Shown here: positions 7,674-13,980 of the stretch, in pieces | Layout of the letters: every line of letters begins with the position of its first letter | Position numbering within the stretch: the stretch's first letter is position 1 | Origin: Phycisphaerae bacterium | GTDB taxonomy: Bacteria > Planctomycetota > Phycisphaerae > UBA1845 > Fen-1342 | Assembly (NCBI GenBank): GCA_020058145.1 | Contig: JAGVEP010000462.1 | Span: forward strand, 1 to 16,690 | Reading direction: 5' to 3' | Length of the DNA: 16,690 nt | Position numbers and translations under genes: made by a program | The notes under the pieces: model-generated | Databases searched by the model: none | What the model saw: the letters and a program-made list of their open reading frames with translations, nothing else | What the model was told of the DNA's origin: nothing

Positions 7674-7832
7674 TCTGCTACCTCCTCGCGATCTCACTCT
7701 GTGCTGGCCCCGGCGCCAGCGCGCCCCGACAGGTCGGACCCAGTTTCAACACCGCAGACGGGCCACGTGGTCATTGTCATGCCAGTGCTCGTGTCGCATC
7801 CGCCGCGGAGCACGCCAGCGCGTGAGACGCGC
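7674..7832. other. Leader region between the GH17 gene and the IS element
   Basis: About 160 bp of GC-rich DNA remain between the GH17 start codon and the left target duplication. Any native promoter must lie here or has been displaced by the insertion. I see no clear -35/-10 pair on the minus strand. Confidence 0.4.
7681..7686 (-). promoter_or_regulatory. Shine-Dalgarno deciding the GH17 start
   Basis: On the minus strand AGGAGG lies 7 nt before the ATG at 7673. It falls inside the longer GTG-initiated reading frame, so the shorter product is preferred. Confidence 0.8.
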
Positions 7833-7836
7833 CTAA

Positions 7837-7856
7837 CCCGCGTATTTCATGAGTGT
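7837..7856. repeat. IS1380 left terminal inverted repeat
   Basis: CCCGCGTATTTCATGAGTGT. It matches the reverse complement of the right end at CCCG, TATTTCA, AGT and the last T. It is preceded by the target copy CTAA at 7833-7836. Confidence 0.8.
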
Positions 7857-7972
7857 TCCGCGAGTCGGCAGCGGGACGTGGTTGGGGGCGGGCGACGCGG
7901 CGCGCGGGGTGTGTTCAGGCGACGGGCGCGAACGACCCCCTTACCCCCAACGGCGATCGGGTTGTGGCGGGG

Positions 7973-9325
7973 TCAACTGGGGGCGGGTTGAAGGATGTAC
8001 GGGGCGCGCAGGCGGGCCAGCACGCGCCCGAAGAGTTCGGCCAGCGGGTACGCGCTGGAAAAGTGAAAGACCACGCGGCGCACGCTGGTCACGACGCGCG
8101 CCGCAATCTTGAAGAGCTTGAGCCGGATCGTCCCGGCCTGGGCCGGTTCCAGCTCGGTGTCCATCAAGGCCGTCCGCCGCAGGGTCTCCGTCAGCACGTA
8201 CGCCGCCGCAGACAGCAGTACGCGGAACTGGTTGGCCAGGAAGGCATGACAACTGGTGCGATCGGCGAATAGCGCGAGTTGCTGTTCCTTGATGCGGTTC
8301 TCCATGTCCCCGCGCGCGATGTACAACGTGTCGTACACCTCCGCCGGCGTGGGTGGGGTCAGATTGGTTACTACGAACCGCACGTTGGGACCTTGCGATA
8401 GATGCTCGGCCTTGACGATCACCCGGCGCGGGCGATCCCAGGTCCCGGCGGCGTACATCACCTCGTGAAAGTTCCGCACCTTCTGCTGCGTGGCCGCAAA
8501 TTGTGTTTGCGCGGCGGCCATGAACGGCGCGGCTTGTTTTTCCAGCACGGAGTTGCGGGCCAGTCCCAGCACGTAAAACACACCGTTTTGCTCGCACCAG
8601 CGCATCAGCTTCCAGCGACAAAAACCCGAATCGCCGCGGAGAATGATCCGCACCGTGGGCCAGGCTTGCCGGAGGCGCCGCACGAGCAGCCGGAGAATCG
8701 GCCGGGTGTGCAAGCTGGCGTCGATGTTGCTGGGCCGCAGGTAAGCCACCAGCAGTTGGGCGCCACAGAACACGTACAGCGGCAGGAAGCAGTAGTGATC
8801 GTAATAGCCCTGGAAGAAGCGGGCTTCCTGGGTGCCGTGCACGGGGTCGTCGGTGGCATCGAAGTCGAGGATCAGTTCCTCGGGCGGGGTGTCGAACGAG
8901 GCGATGAACTGCTCGACCAGCACGCCGGCCATGCGGGCCAGGCTGGCGCGGGTTACGCGGTTCTCGAGCCGGCACAGGGTCGGCGCGCTGGCCAGCGGTT
9001 GGGCGGGATCGGGCCGCTGGTCTGCTAAGACGGCGAAGAGCGGATCGCCTCGCAAGGTGGTGTGATCGTTGAGATCCTCGTAGCCCAGGGCCAGGCCGTA
9101 GATGCGCTGGGCTAGCATCGTCCGCAACTCATGGGTGATGCGGCTGGGATCACGTGGGTCAGTCAGACAGCCGGCCAGCGCTTCGAGCAGACCGGTGCGG
9201 CGGTCCACCTCCCGCAGCAGCAACCCACCGGCGTCGGAAGTCAGCGTGCCGCCGGCAAAATCCGCCTGAACTTGCTGGCGTCCAAGACTGGAAAACAGGA
9301 GCAACTGGCGGTTACACTCTGTCAC
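7973..9325 (-). CDS. IS1380-family transposase
   Basis: 450-residue DDE transposase of the IS1380 type (DDE_Tnp_1_4-like). The N-terminal part has the family phrases QLLLFSSLGRQQVQADFAGG, LTSDAGGLLLREVDRR and RIYGLALGYEDLNDH. Catalytic-type motifs are LDFDATDDPVHG (D154/D156), ILRGDSGF (D232) and the C-terminal Y...RGDMENRIKEQQ with E342, so all three acidic positions are present and the frame is intact. The frame is open to a TTG at 9364, but the GTG at 9325 has AGGAGG six bases upstream and gives the expected family start (TECNRQLLLF), so it is chosen. The terminal inverted repeats flank the gene by about 110 and 136 bp. The enzyme may well be active. Confidence 0.93.
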   Translation of the reverse strand: MTECNRQLLLFSSLGRQQVQADFAGGTLTSDAGGLLLREVDRRTGLLEALAGCLTDPRDPSRITHELRTMLAQRIYGLALGYEDLNDHTTLRGDPLFAVLADQRPDPAQPLASAPTLCRLENRVTRASLARMAGVLVEQFIASFDTPPEELILDFDATDDPVHGTQEARFFQGYYDHYCFLPLYVFCGAQLLVAYLRPSNIDASLHTRPILRLLVRRLRQAWPTVRIILRGDSGFCRWKLMRWCEQNGVFYVLGLARNSVLEKQAAPFMAAAQTQFAATQQKVRNFHEVMYAAGTWDRPRRVIVKAEHLSQGPNVRFVVTNLTPPTPAEVYDTLYIARGDMENRIKEQQLALFADRTSCHAFLANQFRVLLSAAAYVLTETLRRTALMDTELEPAQAGTIRLKLFKIAARVVTSVRRVVFHFSSAYPLAELFGRVLARLRAPYILQPAPS

Positions 9326-9331
9326 GAATGG

Positions 9332-9337
9332 CCTCCT
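9332..9337 (-). promoter_or_regulatory. Shine-Dalgarno deciding the transposase start
   Basis: AGGAGG on the minus strand with a 6-nt gap to the GTG at 9325. It lies within the longer TTG-initiated frame and argues against that start. Confidence 0.8.
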
Positions 9338-9413
9338 TGCCTTGCACCAGGCAACCTTCAACAAGTGCCCAGTTTACAAGACCCGGAGGCCATCGCTATG
9401 TCCGGCCAGGCTT

Positions 9414-9433
9414 AAACTGGTGAAATATCCGGG
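9414..9433. repeat. IS1380 right terminal inverted repeat
   Basis: Read on the minus strand it is CCCGGATATTTCACCAGTTT. It is followed on the plus strand by the second CTAA at 9434-9437. Confidence 0.8.
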
Positions 9434-9535
9434 CTAACGACTCGCGCGAGCCTCGGCTTTCTGGGCGTCCACGCCAGGAGGAGAAACGCTACTCCGCACA
9501 CGGTATGGATGGCACTTCCACATGCCAGCCAATTT

Positions 9536-9564
9536 CGTTCGCGCTCGCGAACGGCAACGTTGCC
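9536..9564. repeat. Two abutting perfect palindromes
   Basis: CGTTCGCG (9536-9543) and CGCGAACG (9546-9553) form an 8-bp inverted repeat around CT. The next 12 bases, GGCAACGTTGCC (9553-9564), are a perfect palindrome. They lie about 60 bp beyond the stop of the 176-residue lipoprotein gene. They could act in transcription termination, though no T-run follows, or bind a protein. Confidence 0.6.
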
Positions 9565-9625
9565 CATCATCTCGAGGGCCCAGTCGTCCAATACTCCGCC
9601 GCACTGTCCAACCCCGAATTCCGGG

Positions 9626-10156
9626 TTATTCCCGCTCGTATGTAACTTTCCGAGCAGGACTCGTCACAACAAGAGCCGTGCCGTGCTCAGTGCGTTCAAC
9701 GAGAGTCTCCGATGGCTGGATAGTGAGTATGAGTTGTCCTTGCTCGATCACTAGGGCCACGTCGATAGCTCTTCTAGTCTTCTCTCCGGTCACTAGATGC
9801 CCGCTAGCTACCTCAGTAGTGGTGAACGTGATTTTGCTCCCATCACTTTCGATGTTACACTTGTGTGCCGAAAGTGTTTCCTTCCACTGATCGTCACGTG
9901 TCCATATGATGGAAGCGGCCTTCATTATGAGTTGTGACTTCCCTTCCGCCTCACGCCAGTTTCCAACGAAAGCTCGTGGCACCGCAAGCTGGCGAGGGAC
10001 TATCACGGTTACAGTTGTCTGGGCTGCGGGTTCCCTAGCCGTTGGGGCCATCGCCGTGGACGGTTCACGGCGCGTTGAAGAGCAACCTGCGCTGCAGGCC
10101 AATAGTACACTGACGCCAAGCGTGGCCTTTGTGATCACCGTTTGAGCTTTCGTCAT
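9626..10156 (-). CDS. Predicted lipoprotein of unknown function
   Basis: 176 residues. The N-terminus MTKAQTVITK plus a hydrophobic stretch ends in LLACSAGC (Cys25), a good lipobox, followed by a Ser/Thr/Ala/Pro-rich linker to about residue 60. The rest (FVGNWREAEGKSQLIM, then DGSKITFTTTEVASG, then GQLILTIQPSETLVER) looks like an all-beta domain. Its layout recalls small lipocalin-like lipoproteins whose folded part begins with a GxW motif; this is a resemblance, not an identification. The ATG at 10156 is preceded by GGGAG with a 6-nt gap. It is adjacent to the right end of the IS1380 element and is not obviously in an operon; the next gene upstream ends 241 bp away. Confidence 0.78.
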   Translation of the reverse strand: MTKAQTVITKATLGVSVLLACSAGCSSTRREPSTAMAPTAREPAAQTTVTVIVPRQLAVPRAFVGNWREAEGKSQLIMKAASIIWTRDDQWKETLSAHKCNIESDGSKITFTTTEVASGHLVTGEKTRRAIDVALVIEQGQLILTIQPSETLVERTEHGTALVVTSPARKVTYERE

Positions 10157-10264
10157 TGTGTTCTCCCTTCCAAGCCGACATTTCCCATTTGACCTGGCCC
10201 GGCTCCGCTGCCGGACCGAACAGGTTTACTGTACCGCGCCCGGTTCTGAGGCGTACACGTTCTT

Positions 10265-10278
10265 CGGACACTTGTCCG
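10265..10278. repeat. Short inverted repeat upstream of the 176-residue lipoprotein gene
   Basis: CGGACA (10265-10270) and TGTCCG (10273-10278) are exact complements around CT, about 110 bp before the start codon at 10156. It could be an operator, but the arms are short in GC-rich DNA. Nothing else is evident in 10157-10397. Confidence 0.3.
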
Positions 10279-10397
10279 GCCTCCAGGCTGTGCAAGGCCG
10301 ATCGGGCCCATCTGAAGGCGGGCGGATTCCCAACAGTGGACACCGGCTTTTCGAGACCTGCGGTCCCGGGCTCGCCCCCTTACCGAAGGGCGGCAGT

Positions 10398-11225
10398 TCA
10401 TTCCTCAGAGAACGTTAGGTCATCCACGATACACGAGCACTCGGCAACACCTGCGCCGTCAATGTTCGACTGAGCGCGGGCACTGACGACTATGAAGACG
10501 TCTTCGATGTACATGGGTTCTGCCCAGAGCAAGGGGAGGCCCTCGGCAGCCATGACGGCAGCGAAGTCGTCGTACAGCCGGCGCGTGAACGTGTCGGATA
10601 CGGTGAGTAGGCCCGCGAGGTCCGAGCCGGGCGGCAGGGTGCGCTCGTGCACGTAGAGCATGGTGGCGCCGCCACCGGCCGGAGATCGCGCATTGATCTT
10701 GATGTACGCCTGCACACCCTCGAGCGCTAGAGGTGCGTTGGCGAGAAATACGTCGCACTCGAAGCGGGCGGAAATCAGCGTCTGCCGGGTCAGCCGGATG
10801 GAGCCCGGACCGTCGCGGACCGGCAGGCCCAGAAGGACGCCCGCCGCGCTGGCCAGGGCGTCCGTCTGCTGGTCATCTCGGGCGGTGAGAACGAGCTTCT
10901 GGTCGGGTGTGATGCGGATTTCAGAGCCGTACATGGGCGTCAGCGCACCGGTCTCGTCGGCGGGAACACCTGGCATGATTGTCCAGCGACCCAAGTCGCC
11001 GACGATCGCGTCGCCCATGCCAAAGGTCCTGGGCGCAACGGCGCTCCAGGACTCGGTAAACGCGGAGGGCGAGGTCGGGGCCGTGTTCGGATCCCCTGTG
11101 CTTGGATTGTACTCCGATGGACAGCCCCCAAGGCTCAGTAACCCCGCGGTGGCCACAATAGATGTCGCCCGAATGATCGCCATCCCCCTGTAGCTGGACC
11201 TTGATTTCACGTCACGATCCTCCAT
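10398..11225 (-). CDS. Predicted lipoprotein of unknown function
   Basis: 275 residues. A hydrophobic segment ending in LLSLGGC (Cys35) is a good lipobox, followed by a Pro/Thr/Asn-rich linker to about residue 55. The remainder seems beta-rich, with segments GSEIRITPDQKLVLTARDDQ, ARFECDVFLANAPLALEGV, INARSPAGGGATMLYVHER and EDVFIVVSARAQSN. Its run of strands suggests a jelly-roll or lectin-like sandwich, but I do not recognise the family. Two starts are possible: the ATG at 11225, with no clear Shine-Dalgarno, and the ATG at 11183, which gives a more ordinary signal peptide (MAIIRATSIVATAG) but has AGGGGG immediately against it. The longer form is given. The interval 11226-11418 upstream holds no visible feature. 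Confidence 0.75.
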   Translation of the reverse strand: MEDRDVKSRSSYRGMAIIRATSIVATAGLLSLGGCPSEYNPSTGDPNTAPTSPSAFTESWSAVAPRTFGMGDAIVGDLGRWTIMPGVPADETGALTPMYGSEIRITPDQKLVLTARDDQQTDALASAAGVLLGLPVRDGPGSIRLTRQTLISARFECDVFLANAPLALEGVQAYIKINARSPAGGGATMLYVHERTLPPGSDLAGLLTVSDTFTRRLYDDFAAVMAAEGLPLLWAEPMYIEDVFIVVSARAQSNIDGAGVAECSCIVDDLTFSEE

Positions 11226-11418
11226 TCAACCGAGATGTCGCCAATGATCGCCGCTGGTGCGGTTGCAGAGCTTCCTCTTTGGCAGAGTATTCAGGAGTGT
11301 CCTACAAACCCATTGATTCACGGACATAAGCCCTGTGCTCTTCTCTATTGTTCTGTGATTCCGTGCACGCCCGCTCCCGGCCTGTTCAACGTCGCGGTGC
11401 GCTCGCGATGGCGAACAG

Positions 11419-12639
11419 TCACAGCACCTGAAGCGTTATGCTGTAGGGCCCGCCACCGTCACGCCCGTATGGTCCCCAGTCCTCGACGGTGATCGTGTAC
11501 TGGCCGGTTATCTGGAGTTGCCGGTCTATCCGTCCGTAGTGCGTACTGTCTTCCGCACCGCCGCCAGCCGGCGGATACAGCCGGAGTTCACTCAATCCGG
11601 CGGGGGAGCGATTGACCGTGATTAATACGCGCTGCCCGGCAGTGCCCTCGAACGTGAACGCATCAATGTCTGACGTAAAATCGAGGTTTCCGGCCAGGGT
11701 CTCGCCAGACAGGATGGGACCCCCATCGAGATCAGCGAGGCTGGCCAGTTGCCCGCTCAGGTTCAGCAGGGTCAGGTTGTAGTCGCCACCACCATCGGGC
11801 CCCTGCGGTCCCCAGTCCTCGACGGTGATCGTGTACTGGCCCGACATCTGGAGCTGCCGGTCTATCCGCCCATAGTGCGTGCCGTCTTCCGCACTGTCGC
11901 CACCCGGCGGATACAGGCGGAGTTCGCTCAGACCGAGGGGCGAGCGATTGACGGTGATCAAGACGCGCTGGCCAGCCGCGCCCTCGAAGCTCCATGCTTC
12001 GATATCGCTTGGCGTTTCAAGCACGCCGGCGACCGTCTGCCCGGAAAGATCCTGCTCATTAATGACCCAGATGCGCACCTTCGCCGGGGCGCTCGTTCCC
12101 TGCGGGCGGCCGCTATCGGCACTGAATGAGAATGAGTCGAAACCGACATAGCTATCCGCGGGCACGTAGGTGACGTTCGGCGGCAGACCTTCGAGGTGCC
12201 CATGCGCCGGGCCGCCCACGACCTCGTACTCCAAATCGGCGTCGTCCGCGTCGGTCGCGGCCAGTGTGATTGGCAGGGCCTCGTTCATCCGGGTGCCGAC
12301 CACCTGGGCGTGCGCCACAGGCGCGCTTTCGTCCGGGAGCTCCGCTTCGGGCTCATCATCCGAGCCGCTGCCCGGTTCTCCTGCATCGCCGTCGGAGCCA
12401 TCCGCATCGCCGCCATCGCTTCCGTCAGCGTCGGGGGCGTCGGGACTCTCCTCGGCCGCCGGCGGGACGGGACGATCCTCGTCCTCCGGCGCATCGGGAC
12501 CCTCCTGATCAGGGGCGGAAATCAGCATGCCGTTCATCGCCTCTTCCAGGCTTGGCTGCACCATGTTGCAGCCGAGAAGTGTGCTTACCACGCCCAACAA
12601 GAGCCCCCGGTACGCCCATCGCATCGTTGAACAAATCAT
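11419..12639 (-). CDS. Lipoprotein with acidic linker, cadherin-like domain and two PPC-like domains
   Basis: 406 residues from the ATG at 12639. Signal and lipobox are clear (VVSTLLGC, Cys24). Residues 45-105 are a strongly acidic Asp/Glu/Gly/Ser/Pro linker. Residues 106-195 (ALPITLAATDADDADLEYEV, then GHLEGLPPNVTYVPADSYVG and DSFSFSADSG) fit cadherin-like/Big_9 domains. Two copies of a bacterial pre-peptidase C-terminal (PPC)-like domain follow, about 200-292 and 312-406, 112 residues apart. They share the phrases GQRVLITVNRSP, GLSELRLYPP, HYGRIDRQLQ and GQYTITVEDWGP. The product is likely a surface-anchored adhesion or scaffold protein; no enzyme motif is visible. Frames also open at a GTG (12663) and an ATG (12645), but only the ATG at 12639 has proper Shine-Dalgarno spacing. 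It lies 27 bp downstream of the STAS gene on the same strand and is probably co-transcribed with it. Confidence 0.85.
   Translation of the reverse strand: MICSTMRWAYRGLLLGVVSTLLGCNMVQPSLEEAMNGMLISAPDQEGPDAPEDEDRPVPPAAEESPDAPDADGSDGGDADGSDGDAGEPGSGSDDEPEAELPDESAPVAHAQVVGTRMNEALPITLAATDADDADLEYEVVGGPAHGHLEGLPPNVTYVPADSYVGFDSFSFSADSGRPQGTSAPAKVRIWVINEQDLSGQTVAGVLETPSDIEAWSFEGAAGQRVLITVNRSPLGLSELRLYPPGGDSAEDGTHYGRIDRQLQMSGQYTITVEDWGPQGPDGGGDYNLTLLNLSGQLASLADLDGGPILSGETLAGNLDFTSDIDAFTFEGTAGQRVLITVNRSPAGLSELRLYPPAGGGAEDSTHYGRIDRQLQITGQYTITVEDWGPYGRDGGGPYSITLQVL
11422..12042 (-). repeat. Intragenic duplication of the PPC-like domain (336-bp period)
   Basis: Copy 1 spans roughly 11764-12042 and copy 2 roughly 11422-11706, offset by 336 bp. 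Long identical stretches remain at the DNA level, including the parts encoding GQYTITVEDWGP and THYGRIDRQLQ, which points to a fairly recent duplication or gene conversion. Confidence 0.85.
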
Positions 12640-12645
12640 GGCCAT

Positions 12646-12650
12646 CTCCT
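12646..12650 (-). promoter_or_regulatory. Shine-Dalgarno deciding the PPC lipoprotein start
   Basis: AGGAG on the minus strand lies 6 nt before the ATG at 12639 and directly against the ATG at 12645, so the former is preferred. Confidence 0.65.
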
Positions 12651-12666
12651 GTTTCCATGCCACCGT

Positions 12667-13188
12667 TCATTCGCCACAGCGCTCTTGCCCGCAGGCTGTT
12701 CCCCGGGCGCGGAAGCCTGCCGTGGGCGGCAACTTGTGACATGCCGGACGCACTAGGTGCTCAACATGACACAGCGTGATCCATTCGCTCACGCGGTCGG
12801 GCGTGGCGAGGTCGAGGGGAATGCGCTCGAAATGGGCACGCCGCTGCAAAAGACCCAGTGTCGCCACCAGCTTCGCGTCGGCGCTTGTCACGCCGGCCAG
12901 ATCAACCAGGACCCGCCGCCGAGTGACGTTCAACACCCCTTCACAGCGGCGGCGGAACACCTGAAGGACGCGCGCGTCGCGCAGGTCGCCGCTGGCCTTG
13001 ACAATCCGTGATTCTGCGGCGAAAGCTCGCTCGAAGTCGGCTGGCCGTTCGGCCGGTGTGTCCCCCCGGCATTCGAGTAGGCCTCGGAGTCTTCGCGCCA
13101 CGGCCCGGACGGCCCCAAGCCGCCCGCGCTCGTTTGCGCCGCACCTACCGCTCCGGCCGACTTCCGCCATCGTTGCCAAGCTTCCCAT
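12667..13188 (-). CDS. STAS-like domain protein (anti-sigma antagonist type) lacking the usual phosphoserine
   Basis: 173 residues. Residues about 60-147 fit a STAS domain: a strand and helix, then VLVDLAGVTSADAKLVATLG, LLQRRAHFERIPLDLATP and DRVSEWITLCHVEHLV, which parallels the LDLSGVxxxDSSGLGxL...RRA...LxLxxPxxxVxxxLxLxGL layout of SpoIIAA/MlaB-type proteins. The segment aligned with DSSG reads DAKL, so the serine phosphorylated in SpoIIAA is absent. The basic N-terminal 50 residues and the Cys-containing C-terminal tail are not recognised. The start is uncertain: ATGs at 13188 and 13170 both lack a strong Shine-Dalgarno. It is divergent from the sigma factor-kinase operon and sits 27 bp upstream of the PPC lipoprotein gene. 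Role in partner switching or in phospholipid/signal binding is inference. Confidence 0.65.
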   Translation of the reverse strand: MGSLATMAEVGRSGRCGANERGRLGAVRAVARRLRGLLECRGDTPAERPADFERAFAAESRIVKASGDLRDARVLQVFRRRCEGVLNVTRRRVLVDLAGVTSADAKLVATLGLLQRRAHFERIPLDLATPDRVSEWITLCHVEHLVRPACHKLPPTAGFRARGTACGQERCGE

Positions 13189-13380
13189 GGTTCTTTTCTC
13201 GCGCGGTCGCGCCCGGCCGCCGGCGATAGGCCGCGGGCGAGGAATCGATGGCGGCCGCCAAAGATCGCCCCCGGCCGCGTGGGACCGCCCGGTCCCGGGG
13301 CCGCTGGGCCAGTTTCTCCTCTACCTGTCTATGCGACAAGGCGGTAGAATGGGCGTATTGATTCTGTAGGGGAACGAGCC
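13189..13380. promoter_or_regulatory. Divergent promoter region between STAS gene and sigma-kinase operon
   Basis: Both transcription units must start in this interval of about 190 bp. It contains the 12-bp palindrome TGGCGGCCGCCA (13249-13260) and a 7-bp inverted repeat GGGACCG (13281-13287) / CGGTCCC (13290-13296). TAGAAT at 13345-13350 could be a -10 element for the sigma gene, but no good -35 sits 17 bp upstream. AGGGG precedes the ATG at 13381 with an 8-nt gap. Confidence 0.4.
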
Positions 13381-13980
13381 ATGGCGAGCCCTCCGGACAG
13401 TCAGGTCACGCAGCTTCTGAAGGCCGCCGGAAATGGCGACAAGGTGGCGGCGGACAGGCTCTGGACGACCGTCTACGAGCGCCTGCATCGCATCGCTCAG
13501 GGTTTGCTCGGGCGGGAACCCACGCCGTGCTCCCTCCAGCCAACGTCGCTGATCGGGGCGATCTGGGAGCGAATCGACCTAGGCGACGTTGATTGGGCCG
13601 ACCGTGGGCACTTCTTCGCCGTCGCCACGAAGGTATTGCGCCGCGTCCTCACCGAGGAAGCCCGTGCCCGCAAGCGGCTTAAGCGGGACGCCGGTCGAGC
13701 ACCCCTCGCGCTTGACGAGGAACCGGCGGCAGCCGACGAGGATCACCTTATGGTGCTCGCCGTCGCAGAGGCGCTGGAGAGGCTGGAGCAGATCAACCCT
13801 CGCTGGGCCCGGATCGTCCAGTTGCGGCACTTTGAGGGCCTGGGCGTCGACGAAACGGCCGAAGTGCTGCGTGTCTGCCCCAAGACGGTTACCAATGGAT
13901 GGGCCGCAGCGCGGGTCTGCCTGCACCAGGAGCTGAGCAAGGGCGATAGCACCTGTGCCGAGAGGAACCGCCGGGGATGA
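13381..13980 (+). CDS. ECF-family RNA polymerase sigma factor (PF07638 type)
   Basis: 199 residues. It directs RNA polymerase to a specific promoter set. The sigma-2 region spans about 10-100 (TQLLKAAGNGDKVAADRLW, YERLHRIAQGLL, LQPTSLIGAIWERI, then RGHFFAVATKVLRRVLTEEARAR). Sigma-4 spans about 125-185, with ALERLEQINPRWARIVQLRH, FEGLGVDETAEVL and the HTH around 154-178 (VCPKTVTNGWAAAR). This layout is that of the planctomycete/acidobacterial PF07638 ECF group, which commonly pairs with Ser/Thr kinases rather than with an anti-sigma factor. Its stop codon overlaps the kinase start by ATGA (13977-13980), so the two are translationally coupled. The kinase probably controls it, by phosphorylation or binding; that is inference from context. 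Confidence 0.93.
   Translation: MASPPDSQVTQLLKAAGNGDKVAADRLWTTVYERLHRIAQGLLGREPTPCSLQPTSLIGAIWERIDLGDVDWADRGHFFAVATKVLRRVLTEEARARKRLKRDAGRAPLALDEEPAAADEDHLMVLAVAEALERLEQINPRWARIVQLRHFEGLGVDETAEVLRVCPKTVTNGWAAARVCLHQELSKGDSTCAERNRRG

Larger units (their letters stand above)
7837..9433 (-). mobile_element. Complete IS1380-family insertion sequence, 1597 bp, with CTAA target duplication
   Basis: The element is bounded by 20-bp imperfect inverted repeats (7837-7856 and 9414-9433, 15 of 20 matching). It is flanked directly by CTAA at 7833-7836 and CTAA at 9434-9437, a 4-bp target site duplication. Its length, the single transposase gene and the short duplication agree with the IS1380 family. Transposase transcription runs towards the GH17 gene, whose start is about 160 bp beyond the left end. 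Confidence 0.88.

Noticed and set aside
7941..8975. 344-residue minus-strand frame overlapping the IS1380 transposase
   Set aside because: It is an out-of-frame shadow with Arg/Pro/Ala-rich composition; the transposase frame has all family motifs.
13322..13350. Sigma70-type promoter ending in TAGAAT before the ECF gene
   Set aside because: The matching -35 position reads TACCTG, too far from consensus to call; kept only as a remark in the intergenic entry.
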